From Fidelibacterota bacterium (lineage in GTDB: Bacteria > Fidelibacterota > UBA2242 > JAFGTP01), in contig JAFGTP010000036.1 of the NCBI GenBank assembly GCA_016934035.1, positions 1 through 64,000 on the forward strand: 64,000 nucleotides of DNA, in the 5' to 3' direction. Position numbers and translations under genes: made by a program. Position 1 is the stretch's first letter; each line of letters begins with the position of its first letter. The notes under the pieces are model-generated. The model was not told the DNA's origin, ran no database searches, and saw only the letters and a program-made list of their open reading frames with translations. Positions 17,477-26,461 of this stretch are shown here, in pieces.

Positions 17477-18585
17477 GAATATTATTGATAAATCATGAAT
17501 TTCCACCTATCGGAGGCGGAGCCGCCACGATAACCCGGGAATTATTTTTGCGGTTTGAAAAAGCCGGCCATGATATCCATCTGTTGACGGGCAGCCATCC
17601 ATTGAAAAATCCTAAAATTACATCCGTCAGAACTGGTCGGAAAAGTCATGCCCAGGGATCAATTCCAGAATTTTTAAGATTCATTATCTTCGGAATTATT
17701 CAATTACGCCGAATTCATCGGAAATTTCAGCCGGATGTCGTCATTGCTTTTTTTACACTGCCCGGTGGCATAGTGGCCAGATTTAATAAAAGAATATTCA
17801 AGACGCCCTATCTTGTGTCAGTTCGCGGTGGCGATATGCCTGGTTTTCAACTGGGACGGAAGCATGAAATATTTCAATGGCTGGCCAATCCTTTCATTAG
17901 AAAAGTATGCAGGTCCTCTGACCGCGTCCACTGCAATTCAAAGAGACTATACGATCTCACCCTTCAAAATGCCATTGATCCGGATAAAATCCAAATTCTT
18001 CCCAATGGTATCGATTGTCAGGTTTGTTCCGATCGTGATAATGTTGTTAGTGAAAGGATAAAACTTTTATTTACTGGCCGCCTGTCACAGCAAAAAAACC
18101 TGGCCACTTTTCTGAAAGCACTGGTTTCCCTGCCCTTTGATTATCGGTTTACTATTATTGGGAATGGCCCGGAACAGAAAAAACTGATGGAATTTTCTCA
18201 GGCTCATCATCTTTCCATAGAATTTATCGACTGGAAGAGCCGGGAAGAATTAAATCGATTATATCAGGAGTATAATGTCTTCATCCTGCCATCCTTGGAT
18301 GAAGGCATGTCAAATTCGGCCCTTGAGGCTGTTGCCCATCAATGTGCTTTGTTGGCGTCAAAAAACGCCTGTTTGCAATGGGAAGATGAGGAACTTCTGA
18401 AAGATTGGGTTGTTGAGGATTATCTCAATCCCGAGGCCTGGAAAAAATGCCTCGAAAATATTTATAATAAATTGAATAATATCAATAAAATAAGTAAAGT
18501 AATGAAAGATTTTGTGATCAGGAATAATCGTTGGGATGCTCTTTTCCCGAAATATGAAGAAATGGTCCGAAAATGTGTGGAATAG
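17473..18585 (+). CDS. family 4 glycosyltransferase
   Basis: The product is 370 aa with a GT-B fold: an N-terminal acceptor domain starting MRILLINHEFPPIGGGAAT, and a C-terminal nucleotide-sugar domain with LLFTGRLSQQKNLATFLKAL and the EX7E motif (EGMSNSALE, about residues 277-285). It probably adds a hexose during assembly of a cell-surface glycan; donor and acceptor cannot be told. It overlaps its neighbours by 4 and 13 bases. Confidence 0.9.
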   Translation: MRILLINHEFPPIGGGAATITRELFLRFEKAGHDIHLLTGSHPLKNPKITSVRTGRKSHAQGSIPEFLRFIIFGIIQLRRIHRKFQPDVVIAFFTLPGGIVARFNKRIFKTPYLVSVRGGDMPGFQLGRKHEIFQWLANPFIRKVCRSSDRVHCNSKRLYDLTLQNAIDPDKIQILPNGIDCQVCSDRDNVVSERIKLLFTGRLSQQKNLATFLKALVSLPFDYRFTIIGNGPEQKKLMEFSQAHHLSIEFIDWKSREELNRLYQEYNVFILPSLDEGMSNSALEAVAHQCALLASKNACLQWEDEELLKDWVVEDYLNPEAWKKCLENIYNKLNNINKISKVMKDFVIRNNRWDALFPKYEEMVRKCVE

Positions 18586-20453
18586 CCGGTTTTATTTCGA
18601 AAAAATATAATCATAAAAAGAAGTCTGAAATCATTCGGAATATGTGCGCTAAAATCCAATATCGGGGCCCGGACAGTGACGGCTATTTTGTCATGGATAC
18701 TTATGCTCTGGGTATGCGACGACTAAGAATTATCGACGTGGACAGTGGTGATCAGCCGATTTTTAACGAAGATGGAACCCTGGCGATCATTTTCAACGGT
18801 GAAATATACAATTACCGGGAATTGCGGGAAAAACTAATTGCACGGGGGCATAAATTTAAAACACAAAGTGACACAGAAGTAATTCTTCATCAATATGAAG
18901 AAGATGGCGCCCATTGCCTGGACAAACTGAATGGCATGTTCGCCCTGGCAATCCTGGACCTCAACCTGGATCTGGTTTTTGTTGCCCGCGACAGATTTGG
19001 CATTAAACCACTTTATTATTATTACAATGACGGTGATTTTGTATTTGCCTCGGAATTGAAATCTATTCTGCAGTTCCCGACGGTGGAAAAAAAATTGGAC
19101 CTTGAAGCCCTGAATTACTACCTCACCATGGAGTATGTGCCTGCTCCATTGACAATTTTTCAGAATATCAACAAACTGGAACCGGCCCACTATTTTGAAA
19201 TTTCAGAAAATAATTTAAAAAAGCAGCAGTATTACTTTCTTAATTTTCAACCGAAATACAGCAATAAAAATATAGATTTTTACATCGGCGAATTGGATTG
19301 GTTGATTGAAAAATCCGTGGAAAGACGGAAAATCAGCGATGTGCCCATCGGCAGTTTTTTAAGTGGGGGAATAGATTCCAGCCTCATTGCTGCTTACATG
19401 AATCGCCATTTTGACGGAAAACTCAATACTTTCAGCATTGGATTTGAAGAAGGCTCCTTTGATGAATCTGATTATGCTCGCAAAGTAGCCAAGCATCTGG
19501 GCACTATTCATCATGAAAAAATATTTACACCTGAAGAAATGATGAAGGTTTTACCGGATATTCTTGAAAATATGGATGAACCCTTTGCCGACGCATCCAT
19601 TCTTCCCACTTATCTGCTCTCAAAATTTACCCGGGAAAAAGTCACGGTAGCCCTTAGTGGTGATGGCGGGGATGAAGTTTTTGCTGGCTATCCCACCTAT
19701 CTGGCCCGAAAAATTGGCGATTTTTTGCCATCTTTTTTTTATTATCTTCTGAAACCGGCAGTCAGCCTGCTGCCTGTATCCGATGAAAACATCAGTTTTG
19801 ATTTCAAAGCAAAACGATTTGTGGCTGGCCTGCTCTATCCCAATGATGTTCGTCATCAGATATGGCTGGGCTCTTTTGATCCGAGGCAAAAAAACAGGCT
19901 CTTTTCCAATGAAATCAATCATATCCTTGGAGATAAAATCAAAAATTTTCCTCTGGTGCAGGATTATATGAAAATCTGTGATACGGAAAATAATTGGGAA
20001 AGGTCTTTGTGGCTGGATATGCGATTTTATCTGCAGGATAATATGCTGGTAAAAGTAGACCGCGCCAGTATGCTGAACTCTCTTGAAGTGAGAGTGCCTT
20101 TTCTGGATACTGAAATCGTGGAATTCATGGCCCGGGTTCCGGCCAACTTGAAGTATCGTAAAAAGACATCCAAATATTTGCTGAAAAAACTGGCCCTGAA
20201 ATATCTGCCCGAAGAGATTATCAGCCGTCCCAAAAAAGGATTTGGAATTCCTGTGGCAAAATGGATTAAGCAGGAATTACGGAAAGAGTTTTTTCATACT
20301 TTCAACAAAAAGAAAATGTTGAGACAAAATATTTACAACTATGAATTTGTAAACCAATTATTGCATCAACACTTGCTGGGTAAACGGGACAACAGGAAAC
20401 TGCTCTGGACCCTTTATATTTTTCAGAAATGGTTTGATAAATATTATGAATAA
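18573..20453 (+). CDS. asnB: glutamine-dependent asparagine synthase family protein (AsnB-like)
   Basis: The product is 626 aa with two domains. The N-terminal glutaminase begins MCGIAGF, where Cys2 becomes the nucleophile after Met removal. The C-terminal ATP-binding domain has the SGGIDS pyrophosphatase loop at 264-269 and LSGDGGDEVFAGY. It could make asparagine, but AsnB paralogs inside glycan loci often convert sugar or acyl carboxylates to amides. The overlap with glycosyltransferase genes on both sides favours such a role (inference). Confidence 0.93.
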   Translation: MCGIAGFISKKYNHKKKSEIIRNMCAKIQYRGPDSDGYFVMDTYALGMRRLRIIDVDSGDQPIFNEDGTLAIIFNGEIYNYRELREKLIARGHKFKTQSDTEVILHQYEEDGAHCLDKLNGMFALAILDLNLDLVFVARDRFGIKPLYYYYNDGDFVFASELKSILQFPTVEKKLDLEALNYYLTMEYVPAPLTIFQNINKLEPAHYFEISENNLKKQQYYFLNFQPKYSNKNIDFYIGELDWLIEKSVERRKISDVPIGSFLSGGIDSSLIAAYMNRHFDGKLNTFSIGFEEGSFDESDYARKVAKHLGTIHHEKIFTPEEMMKVLPDILENMDEPFADASILPTYLLSKFTREKVTVALSGDGGDEVFAGYPTYLARKIGDFLPSFFYYLLKPAVSLLPVSDENISFDFKAKRFVAGLLYPNDVRHQIWLGSFDPRQKNRLFSNEINHILGDKIKNFPLVQDYMKICDTENNWERSLWLDMRFYLQDNMLVKVDRASMLNSLEVRVPFLDTEIVEFMARVPANLKYRKKTSKYLLKKLALKYLPEEIISRPKKGFGIPVAKWIKQELRKEFFHTFNKKKMLRQNIYNYEFVNQLLHQHLLGKRDNRKLLWTLYIFQKWFDKYYE

Positions 20454-21777
20454 AGAAAAACTGGCCCCTAAATTATTAAAATTTTATAAACCCAATGTGA
20501 TTCAATATTTAAATCAAACCAGGGAACTGTTTTCCGATCAATTGGCCCTGGACCATTTTCAAAAAAAACGGCTGGAAAAACTTCTGAATCATGCTTATCT
20601 GAATACGAAATATTACCGGAAAATATTTGATGAAATCGGGCTGTTCCGTGGATATCAAATTGTATGGGAAAAATTTTCTGATGTACCCCTCCTGACCAAA
20701 GAGAAAATCCGAAAACATTTTCATGAGCTGACCAGCGCAGATATCAAATCCAGAAAATCCTACCGGAATACTTCCGGCGGGTCAACCGGTGAGCCTGTCA
20801 TATTCCTGCAGGACAAGGAATATTTTGAGAGAATGGTAGCAGACACCATCTGGTTTGCGGAAATGTATGGAAAAAATTTGGGTGCAAAAGAGATTAAAAT
20901 CTGGGGGTCCGAAAAGGATATATTCCATGAAAAAGAAAAATGGATCAATCATTTAATTAATTACTTTTTTAACCGGAATATCTTCAACAGTTTTCATTTA
21001 AATGAGGATCTAATAGTGAAATATATCCATCAAATCAGGACCTTAAAGCCTGTGATGATATGGAGTTATGTAGATTCTGTTTATGAAATTTCCCGGTATG
21101 TCCTTCTTCATAAAATTCAGGTCTATTGCCCAAAAATCATTGTTTGTACTGCGGGAACTCTCTATCCGGAAATGCGCCAGGTTATCGCAGGGGCTTTTCC
21201 CGACACAAAAATTCTTAACCAATACGGCTCCCGAGAAGTTGGAATTCTTGGCATTGGAGAAGAAAAAATACGAATATTCCAACAGTCGGTTTTCATGGAA
21301 ATTTTTGATAAAGAAACCCGGAAATATAGAGAAGGCCCAGGAAACGGAAATATAGTAGTTACTGCCCTTAATAATTATTCAATGCCCCTGATCCGTTTTG
21401 ATATAGGCGATTTGGGAGAAAGTGACGAGGTTGAAGCAGCAAATGTAAAATCCCTGTGCAGGCTCACGGGACGGGAGAATGCTCATATCTATCGCAGGGA
21501 TGGCAGCAAAATTCACGGAGAATTGTTCACCCATCTCTTTTACTTCCTGGAGGCGGTGACAAAATTTCAGGTCATTCAGGAGGATTATGCAAAATTTCAG
21601 ATCAATCTTGAAATTAATTCCGACCAAATTGATGATAAAAAAATTGACATTTTGCGGCAAAAAATCAACCAGATTATGGAAGAAACCTGTGAAATAGAAA
21701 TCCATATTGTCAATGAGCTTCCAAAATTAAAGTCCGGAAAATTCCAGTTTGTGATGACAAAGGTGAAACATGGTTGA
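20446..21777 (+). CDS. PaaK/CapK-like adenylate-forming enzyme
   Basis: The product is 443 aa in the phenylacetate-CoA ligase / CapK superfamily. It has the ATP loop TSGGSTGEP (residues 109-117), LNQYGSREVG (the Y-G-x-x-E type motif of the family) and MPLIRFDIGDLGE before the mobile C-terminal domain. Relatives in capsule loci (CapK) and in coenzyme F390 synthesis activate carboxylates as acyl-adenylates. The TTG at 20434 is in frame, but the ATG at 20446, overlapping asnB by 8 bases, looks better. Substrate unknown. Confidence 0.85.
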   Translation: MNKEKLAPKLLKFYKPNVIQYLNQTRELFSDQLALDHFQKKRLEKLLNHAYLNTKYYRKIFDEIGLFRGYQIVWEKFSDVPLLTKEKIRKHFHELTSADIKSRKSYRNTSGGSTGEPVIFLQDKEYFERMVADTIWFAEMYGKNLGAKEIKIWGSEKDIFHEKEKWINHLINYFFNRNIFNSFHLNEDLIVKYIHQIRTLKPVMIWSYVDSVYEISRYVLLHKIQVYCPKIIVCTAGTLYPEMRQVIAGAFPDTKILNQYGSREVGILGIGEEKIRIFQQSVFMEIFDKETRKYREGPGNGNIVVTALNNYSMPLIRFDIGDLGESDEVEAANVKSLCRLTGRENAHIYRRDGSKIHGELFTHLFYFLEAVTKFQVIQEDYAKFQINLEINSDQIDDKKIDILRQKINQIMEETCEIEIHIVNELPKLKSGKFQFVMTKVKHG

Positions 21778-23224
21778 TGTCTTTGTTGCCAAAATTAAAA
21801 ATTCGCAATATCCCGAGGCCCCTTTTCATCCGGATGAAATTTTTCCGGAATTTTCAAACACGGACCTGGTAGTGGAAACAAATACCAGAAATGAAGTCTA
21901 TCGGGCAATCCGTGAAATTTTTGTTAATTTGGGATTTGACAGTGAAAATTTCGGTACTGCAAACTGGAACCCTCTTAAAGAATTGGTTAAACCAGGAGAG
22001 AGGGTAATGCTTAAACCCAATTTTGTCAAAGGTAACCATCCGCTGGGTTTGAACGGAGTTTTATCAATGATTACCCATGCCTCGGTGATGCGGCCAGTGA
22101 TTGATTATCTGCTTCTGGCGACCAGGGGAAAGGTGGAAATTATCATTGGCGATGTACCCCTGCAGTCCGCGGTTTGGGATGAAATCATTAAAATTTCTGA
22201 AGCAGACCGGCTGGTAGCTTATTATTCCAGGGAAAATATTCGGTTACTGGATATGCGCCGGGAGATTGCTATTTTCAATGAAGAAAACGTCATTATTAAA
22301 AAGAAATTCGCTGCACATCGACAGAAAAAAGATTATGTAACGGTAGATTTGGGAAGAGATTCAGCTTTACAAGAAATCCAAAATTATTCTGAACAATTGG
22401 AAATTACCGATTACGGGTATGGCACAGTACCGAGACACCACAATGCTGTAAAAAACGAATATCTGATCGCCCGGGAAATTTTAGAAGCCGATTGTATTAT
22501 CAATCTTCCGAAAATGAAAACCCATCGAAAAGCCGGCATCACCTGTGCCATGAAAAATCTGATTGGCATTAACGGCGATAAATCGTGGATTGCCCATCAC
22601 CGGAGAGGGTTGCCCAAAGATGGGGGCGATGAATTTGAATTTTTTAAATTACGGATTGTCATGCGGGAACGATTTTGGAATTTTATCAAAACCAAAACAT
22701 GGGGCATTTGGTTGGCGACATTGCTGAAAAAAATGTATAAAATCCTGGTTTGGAAGGGAAAAAGCTATGAAGAAGTCTCCATGTATGATGGTTCCTCAGA
22801 TTATCGGGAAGGGAACTGGTCTGGCAATGATACCGTCTGGCGCTGTATTCAAGATTTAAACCAGATACTTTTATATGCTGATCCAGCCGGCATTATGCAC
22901 ACTGAAAAACAAAGAAATTACTTTTGTCTTGTGGATGCGGTCATGTCCGGTGAAAAAGAAGGACCCATGGAGCATTTGCCCAAAAAAACAGGATTGCTAA
23001 TAGGTAGCAGCAATCCGGTGGCGGTTGATTTTGCAGTCGCTGAGATTATGGGCTTTGATTATCGATTGATCCCTTCTATCAATAAGTCCTTTAGCCTCTT
23101 GAAATATCCCCTGATCCATAAAAAACCAGAAGATATTCTAATATTGGCCAACTGTGAAAGGAAAGATTATCACTTTCAATTTATTCCACCCAAGGGCTGG
23201 AAAAAAATTATGAGGCAGTCATGA
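21770..23224 (+). CDS. DUF362 domain protein
   Basis: The product is 484 aa. The DUF362 core is recognisable: GERVMLKPNFVKGNHPLG near the start, the motif INLPKMKTHRKAGITCAMKN at about residue 244, and SNPVAVDFAVAEIMGFD near the end. A tryptophan-rich insertion of about 100 residues separates the second and third motifs. No iron-sulfur cluster cysteines are seen, unlike ferredoxin-fused relatives. The biochemical function of the family is poorly defined. It overlaps its neighbours by 8 and 4 bases, so it belongs to the glycan operon. Confidence 0.82.
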   Translation: MVDVFVAKIKNSQYPEAPFHPDEIFPEFSNTDLVVETNTRNEVYRAIREIFVNLGFDSENFGTANWNPLKELVKPGERVMLKPNFVKGNHPLGLNGVLSMITHASVMRPVIDYLLLATRGKVEIIIGDVPLQSAVWDEIIKISEADRLVAYYSRENIRLLDMRREIAIFNEENVIIKKKFAAHRQKKDYVTVDLGRDSALQEIQNYSEQLEITDYGYGTVPRHHNAVKNEYLIAREILEADCIINLPKMKTHRKAGITCAMKNLIGINGDKSWIAHHRRGLPKDGGDEFEFFKLRIVMRERFWNFIKTKTWGIWLATLLKKMYKILVWKGKSYEEVSMYDGSSDYREGNWSGNDTVWRCIQDLNQILLYADPAGIMHTEKQRNYFCLVDAVMSGEKEGPMEHLPKKTGLLIGSSNPVAVDFAVAEIMGFDYRLIPSINKSFSLLKYPLIHKKPEDILILANCERKDYHFQFIPPKGWKKIMRQS

Positions 23225-24357
23225 ACGTCGATTTTATTGACAAATTGATTAATATTTCTTTGGACCATTTGTCAGAGAGCATCAATGACGACCAGTTATT
23301 CTTCAACCGGTTGAAAGAAAACAATCAGGTCATCAGTAGAGTGGATTCATCCACAAGATATTCTATCATTTCACTCATTGGGCTCTACCAGGCGAGGAAT
23401 TTTGGATACACTGTAGAAATGAACCTGGAATATTTGACTTCAAGAATTGTGTCCCGTTTAAAAAAAATCTCCTTACCCGACCTTGGCCTTTTGCTTTGGC
23501 TTGCAGCTGTGGCAGTCGATGATAATCTTGCCAGAATTGTTTATGATGAACTGGATAGAAGGCTCACGAAAAAGTCAATTCGTTCCCTGATGACAGTTTC
23601 TGCAGCCTGGATTTTGACCGGACTAAGTAAATCCTATGCACTGATCAATGAAGAGGCCGGTGTTGAACAGCTCCTAAAGTCTCTGTCTGTAAAAGTTTTG
23701 CAGGCTTTTAATAAAAATACCGGGCTTTTTGCCTCCTTTAATGGTCGCAAATTTAATTTTATTGCCGGCACAATCTATTCTGAAATCGGTTGTTTTGCAG
23801 ACCAGGCCTACTCCATTCTGGCCCTTTCGGAATATGTGAGAATTTTTGATGACAGCTTGATTAAAACAATAATCGACCAGGCTACCAGCCGCAATATCTC
23901 CCTCCAGGGCAATCATGGTGACTGGCCCTGGATTTTTGATGTGGAAAAAGGTACTGTTCTGGAAAAATATCCAATCTACTCCGTCCATCAGTCGGCTATG
24001 GCGCCCATGGCTTTGAGAGCGGCAGAAAAAGCCCTGACTAAAGATTTTAGCGGGACCATTCACAAAAGCCTGGATTGGTTTAACAAGGTTGATTTTGATG
24101 ACAATGGTTTTATTGATGAAAATCAAAATATCATCTGGCGTAGTATTAAAAAACGGGGCAGGAACAAATCAATTTTTGACTTCCTGGGTTTGAACTATGG
24201 AGGACTGACAGCCTGTGATAAAAGAAGAATTTTTGGAAAAATAATACTGAACCGTAAATCTCCCAAAAACGAAGCAATCATGCAAAAATTAATCGTCGAT
24301 TATGAAAGCAGGCCTTATCATTATGGTTGGATCCTATACACCTTCTGCACAGCCTGA
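23221..24357 (+). CDS. uncharacterised alpha-toroid-like protein
   Basis: The product is 378 aa, cytoplasmic (no signal or membrane segment) and strongly helical. Repeated helix-turn units end in GLL-, GLS-, GLF- and GHG-type turns. The stretch NHGDWPWIFD followed by YSVHQSAMAPMALRAAEKA resembles the inner helices of alpha/alpha-toroid proteins such as terpenoid-cyclase-like and six-hairpin families. I do not recognise a named family. Its position between DUF362 and an amidohydrolase, with a 4-base overlap upstream, suggests it acts on the same intermediate; that is inference. Confidence 0.75.
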   Translation: MNVDFIDKLINISLDHLSESINDDQLFFNRLKENNQVISRVDSSTRYSIISLIGLYQARNFGYTVEMNLEYLTSRIVSRLKKISLPDLGLLLWLAAVAVDDNLARIVYDELDRRLTKKSIRSLMTVSAAWILTGLSKSYALINEEAGVEQLLKSLSVKVLQAFNKNTGLFASFNGRKFNFIAGTIYSEIGCFADQAYSILALSEYVRIFDDSLIKTIIDQATSRNISLQGNHGDWPWIFDVEKGTVLEKYPIYSVHQSAMAPMALRAAEKALTKDFSGTIHKSLDWFNKVDFDDNGFIDENQNIIWRSIKKRGRNKSIFDFLGLNYGGLTACDKRRIFGKIILNRKSPKNEAIMQKLIVDYESRPYHYGWILYTFCTA

Positions 24358-24371
24358 ACAAAAGAAACGCT

Positions 24372-25232
24372 ATGTATCAAAACACTTTAAATTATATCTC
24401 AAAAAAAGTCTCCCATATCTTTCATCAATATGAAATTATTGATAATCATATCCATATTGGCAAAGGTGAAGGCGTTTGGTTTTATCCTGATGTTGATGCC
24501 GCTAGGGTCATGGATGTCCTTGAAAACATTGGTATAAGCAAGGCCATTGTGTTTCCTAATTATCATAAAAAATATCTCGATGCCAACGAGGAAATTTTCC
24601 ACATTCAACAAAGTTTTAAAAATTTGGTTGGTTTTGGACGATTGAATACCGGAAGAGCGTCGTGGATACCCTGGAAAAGTATTCTTTCTCCGCCACGCCA
24701 GTTCCTCAGTGCCGGGCTTACTAATTTTTTGATTCGTAAAAATAAAATCGATACCCAGGCAGAAATTGTTAAGTGTATCAATCGTTATAAATTAAAGGGA
24801 TTTAAAATTTCTCCCGGAGTGGATGGCCAATTGTCAAAGGATGAAATCGCCCTGATCAATGAATTTGACGTTCCGATTTTGATCCATGATAGTCCTCAAA
24901 ATATCTATAATCGCATTTTACGATTTTTTCCAAAGACCAAAATTATCCTGCCGCATATGGGCGGTTATCCGGCCAATTCCGATGATTATTTAAAAGCCAT
25001 AAAAATGGCCGGTGAATATGAAAACCTCTATCTGGATACTTCGGCCACCATGTTTCAATATATTCTCCACAAGGGAATAACAGAGATTCCCGATAAATTG
25101 ATTTTTGGTTCCGATCTGCCGGCCTGGCACCCGGCTGCTGGAGTGACGTTATTGATGACCCTGGATATTCCCGAGACTCATCTCAGGCGAGTATTTTCGG
25201 AAAATATAAAAAAACTGGTGGATTTTTCATGA
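24372..25232 (+). CDS. amidohydrolase-family TIM-barrel protein
   Basis: The product is 286 aa. Metal-site positions of the amidohydrolase-2 family are visible: HIH at residues 26-28, a His in PILIHDS, a His in ILPHMGGY and an Asp in FGSDLPAWHP. Such enzymes hydrolyse or decarboxylate small carbonyl substrates; the substrate here is unknown. The in-frame TTG at 24327 would overlap the previous gene by 31 bases. The ATG at 24372, 14 bases after its stop, is preferred. The end overlaps the next gene by four bases. Confidence 0.82.
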   Translation: MYQNTLNYISKKVSHIFHQYEIIDNHIHIGKGEGVWFYPDVDAARVMDVLENIGISKAIVFPNYHKKYLDANEEIFHIQQSFKNLVGFGRLNTGRASWIPWKSILSPPRQFLSAGLTNFLIRKNKIDTQAEIVKCINRYKLKGFKISPGVDGQLSKDEIALINEFDVPILIHDSPQNIYNRILRFFPKTKIILPHMGGYPANSDDYLKAIKMAGEYENLYLDTSATMFQYILHKGITEIPDKLIFGSDLPAWHPAAGVTLLMTLDIPETHLRRVFSENIKKLVDFS

Positions 25233-26461
25233 AAAAACTGCTGATCATCAGCTATGCCTTTCCACCCTCAAATGACCCGGCAATCCATCGAATCTGTCGT
25301 CTGGCGAAACATCTTCCACATTTCGGCTGGCAGCCCCTCTTACTTACTGCCAGAGAGGGGGCCTATTTTAGAAAAGATATTGAAAATCAATGGTTTGAGA
25401 AATTTTTTTTAAAAATTTATAAAACTACTGACCAACGAGACCAATGTTTCAAAATGTTGCTGATGTCCGAAAAATCCAAAAGTACTCTGCGATTTTTGAT
25501 AAAAAATTTTGCTTTGCCTGACCCCTATTTCAGCTGGATTAGACCGGCTGTTGAAACAGGAAATAACCTAATAAAAGAGCATAAACCAGATGCAATCCTT
25601 GCAACGGTCAACCCCTACAGTTCTGGTCTGATCGGAAGCAGGCTAAGCCAAAATATGGGGATTCCGTTCATTATTGATTACCGCGATCCCTGGACGTTGA
25701 GCCGCTTTCATCGTGAGAATATTATGAAACATTTTTTTAATATCAGGCTGGAAAAAATCATGCTGAACAAGGCTGATAGGATTTTTGTGACCTCCGAACC
25801 AATGAAAAAACTCTTTACCAATCACCACTATTTTCCGGCAGACAAAATTCATGTTGTCACCAACGGGACAGATGAGGAAATGCAGTATCTTGCCGATTCC
25901 CCTGAAGCTAGTGGTCTTGATTTATCAAAATTCAATATCACCTATACAGGCGGCTTCTACAATGACCGTCAGCCTTATGATTTATTGAGAGGTTTCGCAC
26001 AATTTCTGAAAGGCAATCCGGATTACAGAAAAACAGTCAGGATCAATTTTATCGGCAGTGAAATTGATCAGCAGACTCGCAATATTATTGTTGAGCATGA
26101 ATTGCAATCCAGTGTTTCCATCTTTGGAGAAGTTTCGTTTAAAAGATCAATTAAATTGTTAAAGGAATCTGATATTTTATTGATAATCAATGGAAAAGGA
26201 GAATACAACCATATTTTTATTCCAGCAAAATTTTTTGATTACCTGGCTGTTGAAAAGCCCATTTTTTTTGTTGGGAAAGGACAACCTGCAGATATTATCC
26301 AAAAGTATAATCTTGGTGAATGCGCTCTGCATCAATCTGGAGATATTGCCCAGAAATTGGAGAAATTACTTCGCATGAATATCAATCCAAAATGTCCGAC
26401 TGAATTTAAAATGGAAAATATTGCCGAAAAGGTCGCTAAAATTCTGGAGGAATTGACGTGA
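25229..26461 (+). CDS. family 4 glycosyltransferase
   Basis: The product is 410 aa with a GT-B fold. It starts MKKLLIISYAFPPSNDPAI and has the C-terminal domain with ITYTGGFYNDRQPYDLLRGF and PAKFFDYLAVEKPIFFV in the donor-binding region. The usual EX7E motif is degenerate (PAKFFDYLA), as in several capsule-type GT4 enzymes. It is the middle of the overlapping run (ATGA before, GTGA after). Confidence 0.88.
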   Translation: MKKLLIISYAFPPSNDPAIHRICRLAKHLPHFGWQPLLLTAREGAYFRKDIENQWFEKFFLKIYKTTDQRDQCFKMLLMSEKSKSTLRFLIKNFALPDPYFSWIRPAVETGNNLIKEHKPDAILATVNPYSSGLIGSRLSQNMGIPFIIDYRDPWTLSRFHRENIMKHFFNIRLEKIMLNKADRIFVTSEPMKKLFTNHHYFPADKIHVVTNGTDEEMQYLADSPEASGLDLSKFNITYTGGFYNDRQPYDLLRGFAQFLKGNPDYRKTVRINFIGSEIDQQTRNIIVEHELQSSVSIFGEVSFKRSIKLLKESDILLIINGKGEYNHIFIPAKFFDYLAVEKPIFFVGKGQPADIIQKYNLGECALHQSGDIAQKLEKLLRMNINPKCPTEFKMENIAEKVAKILEELT

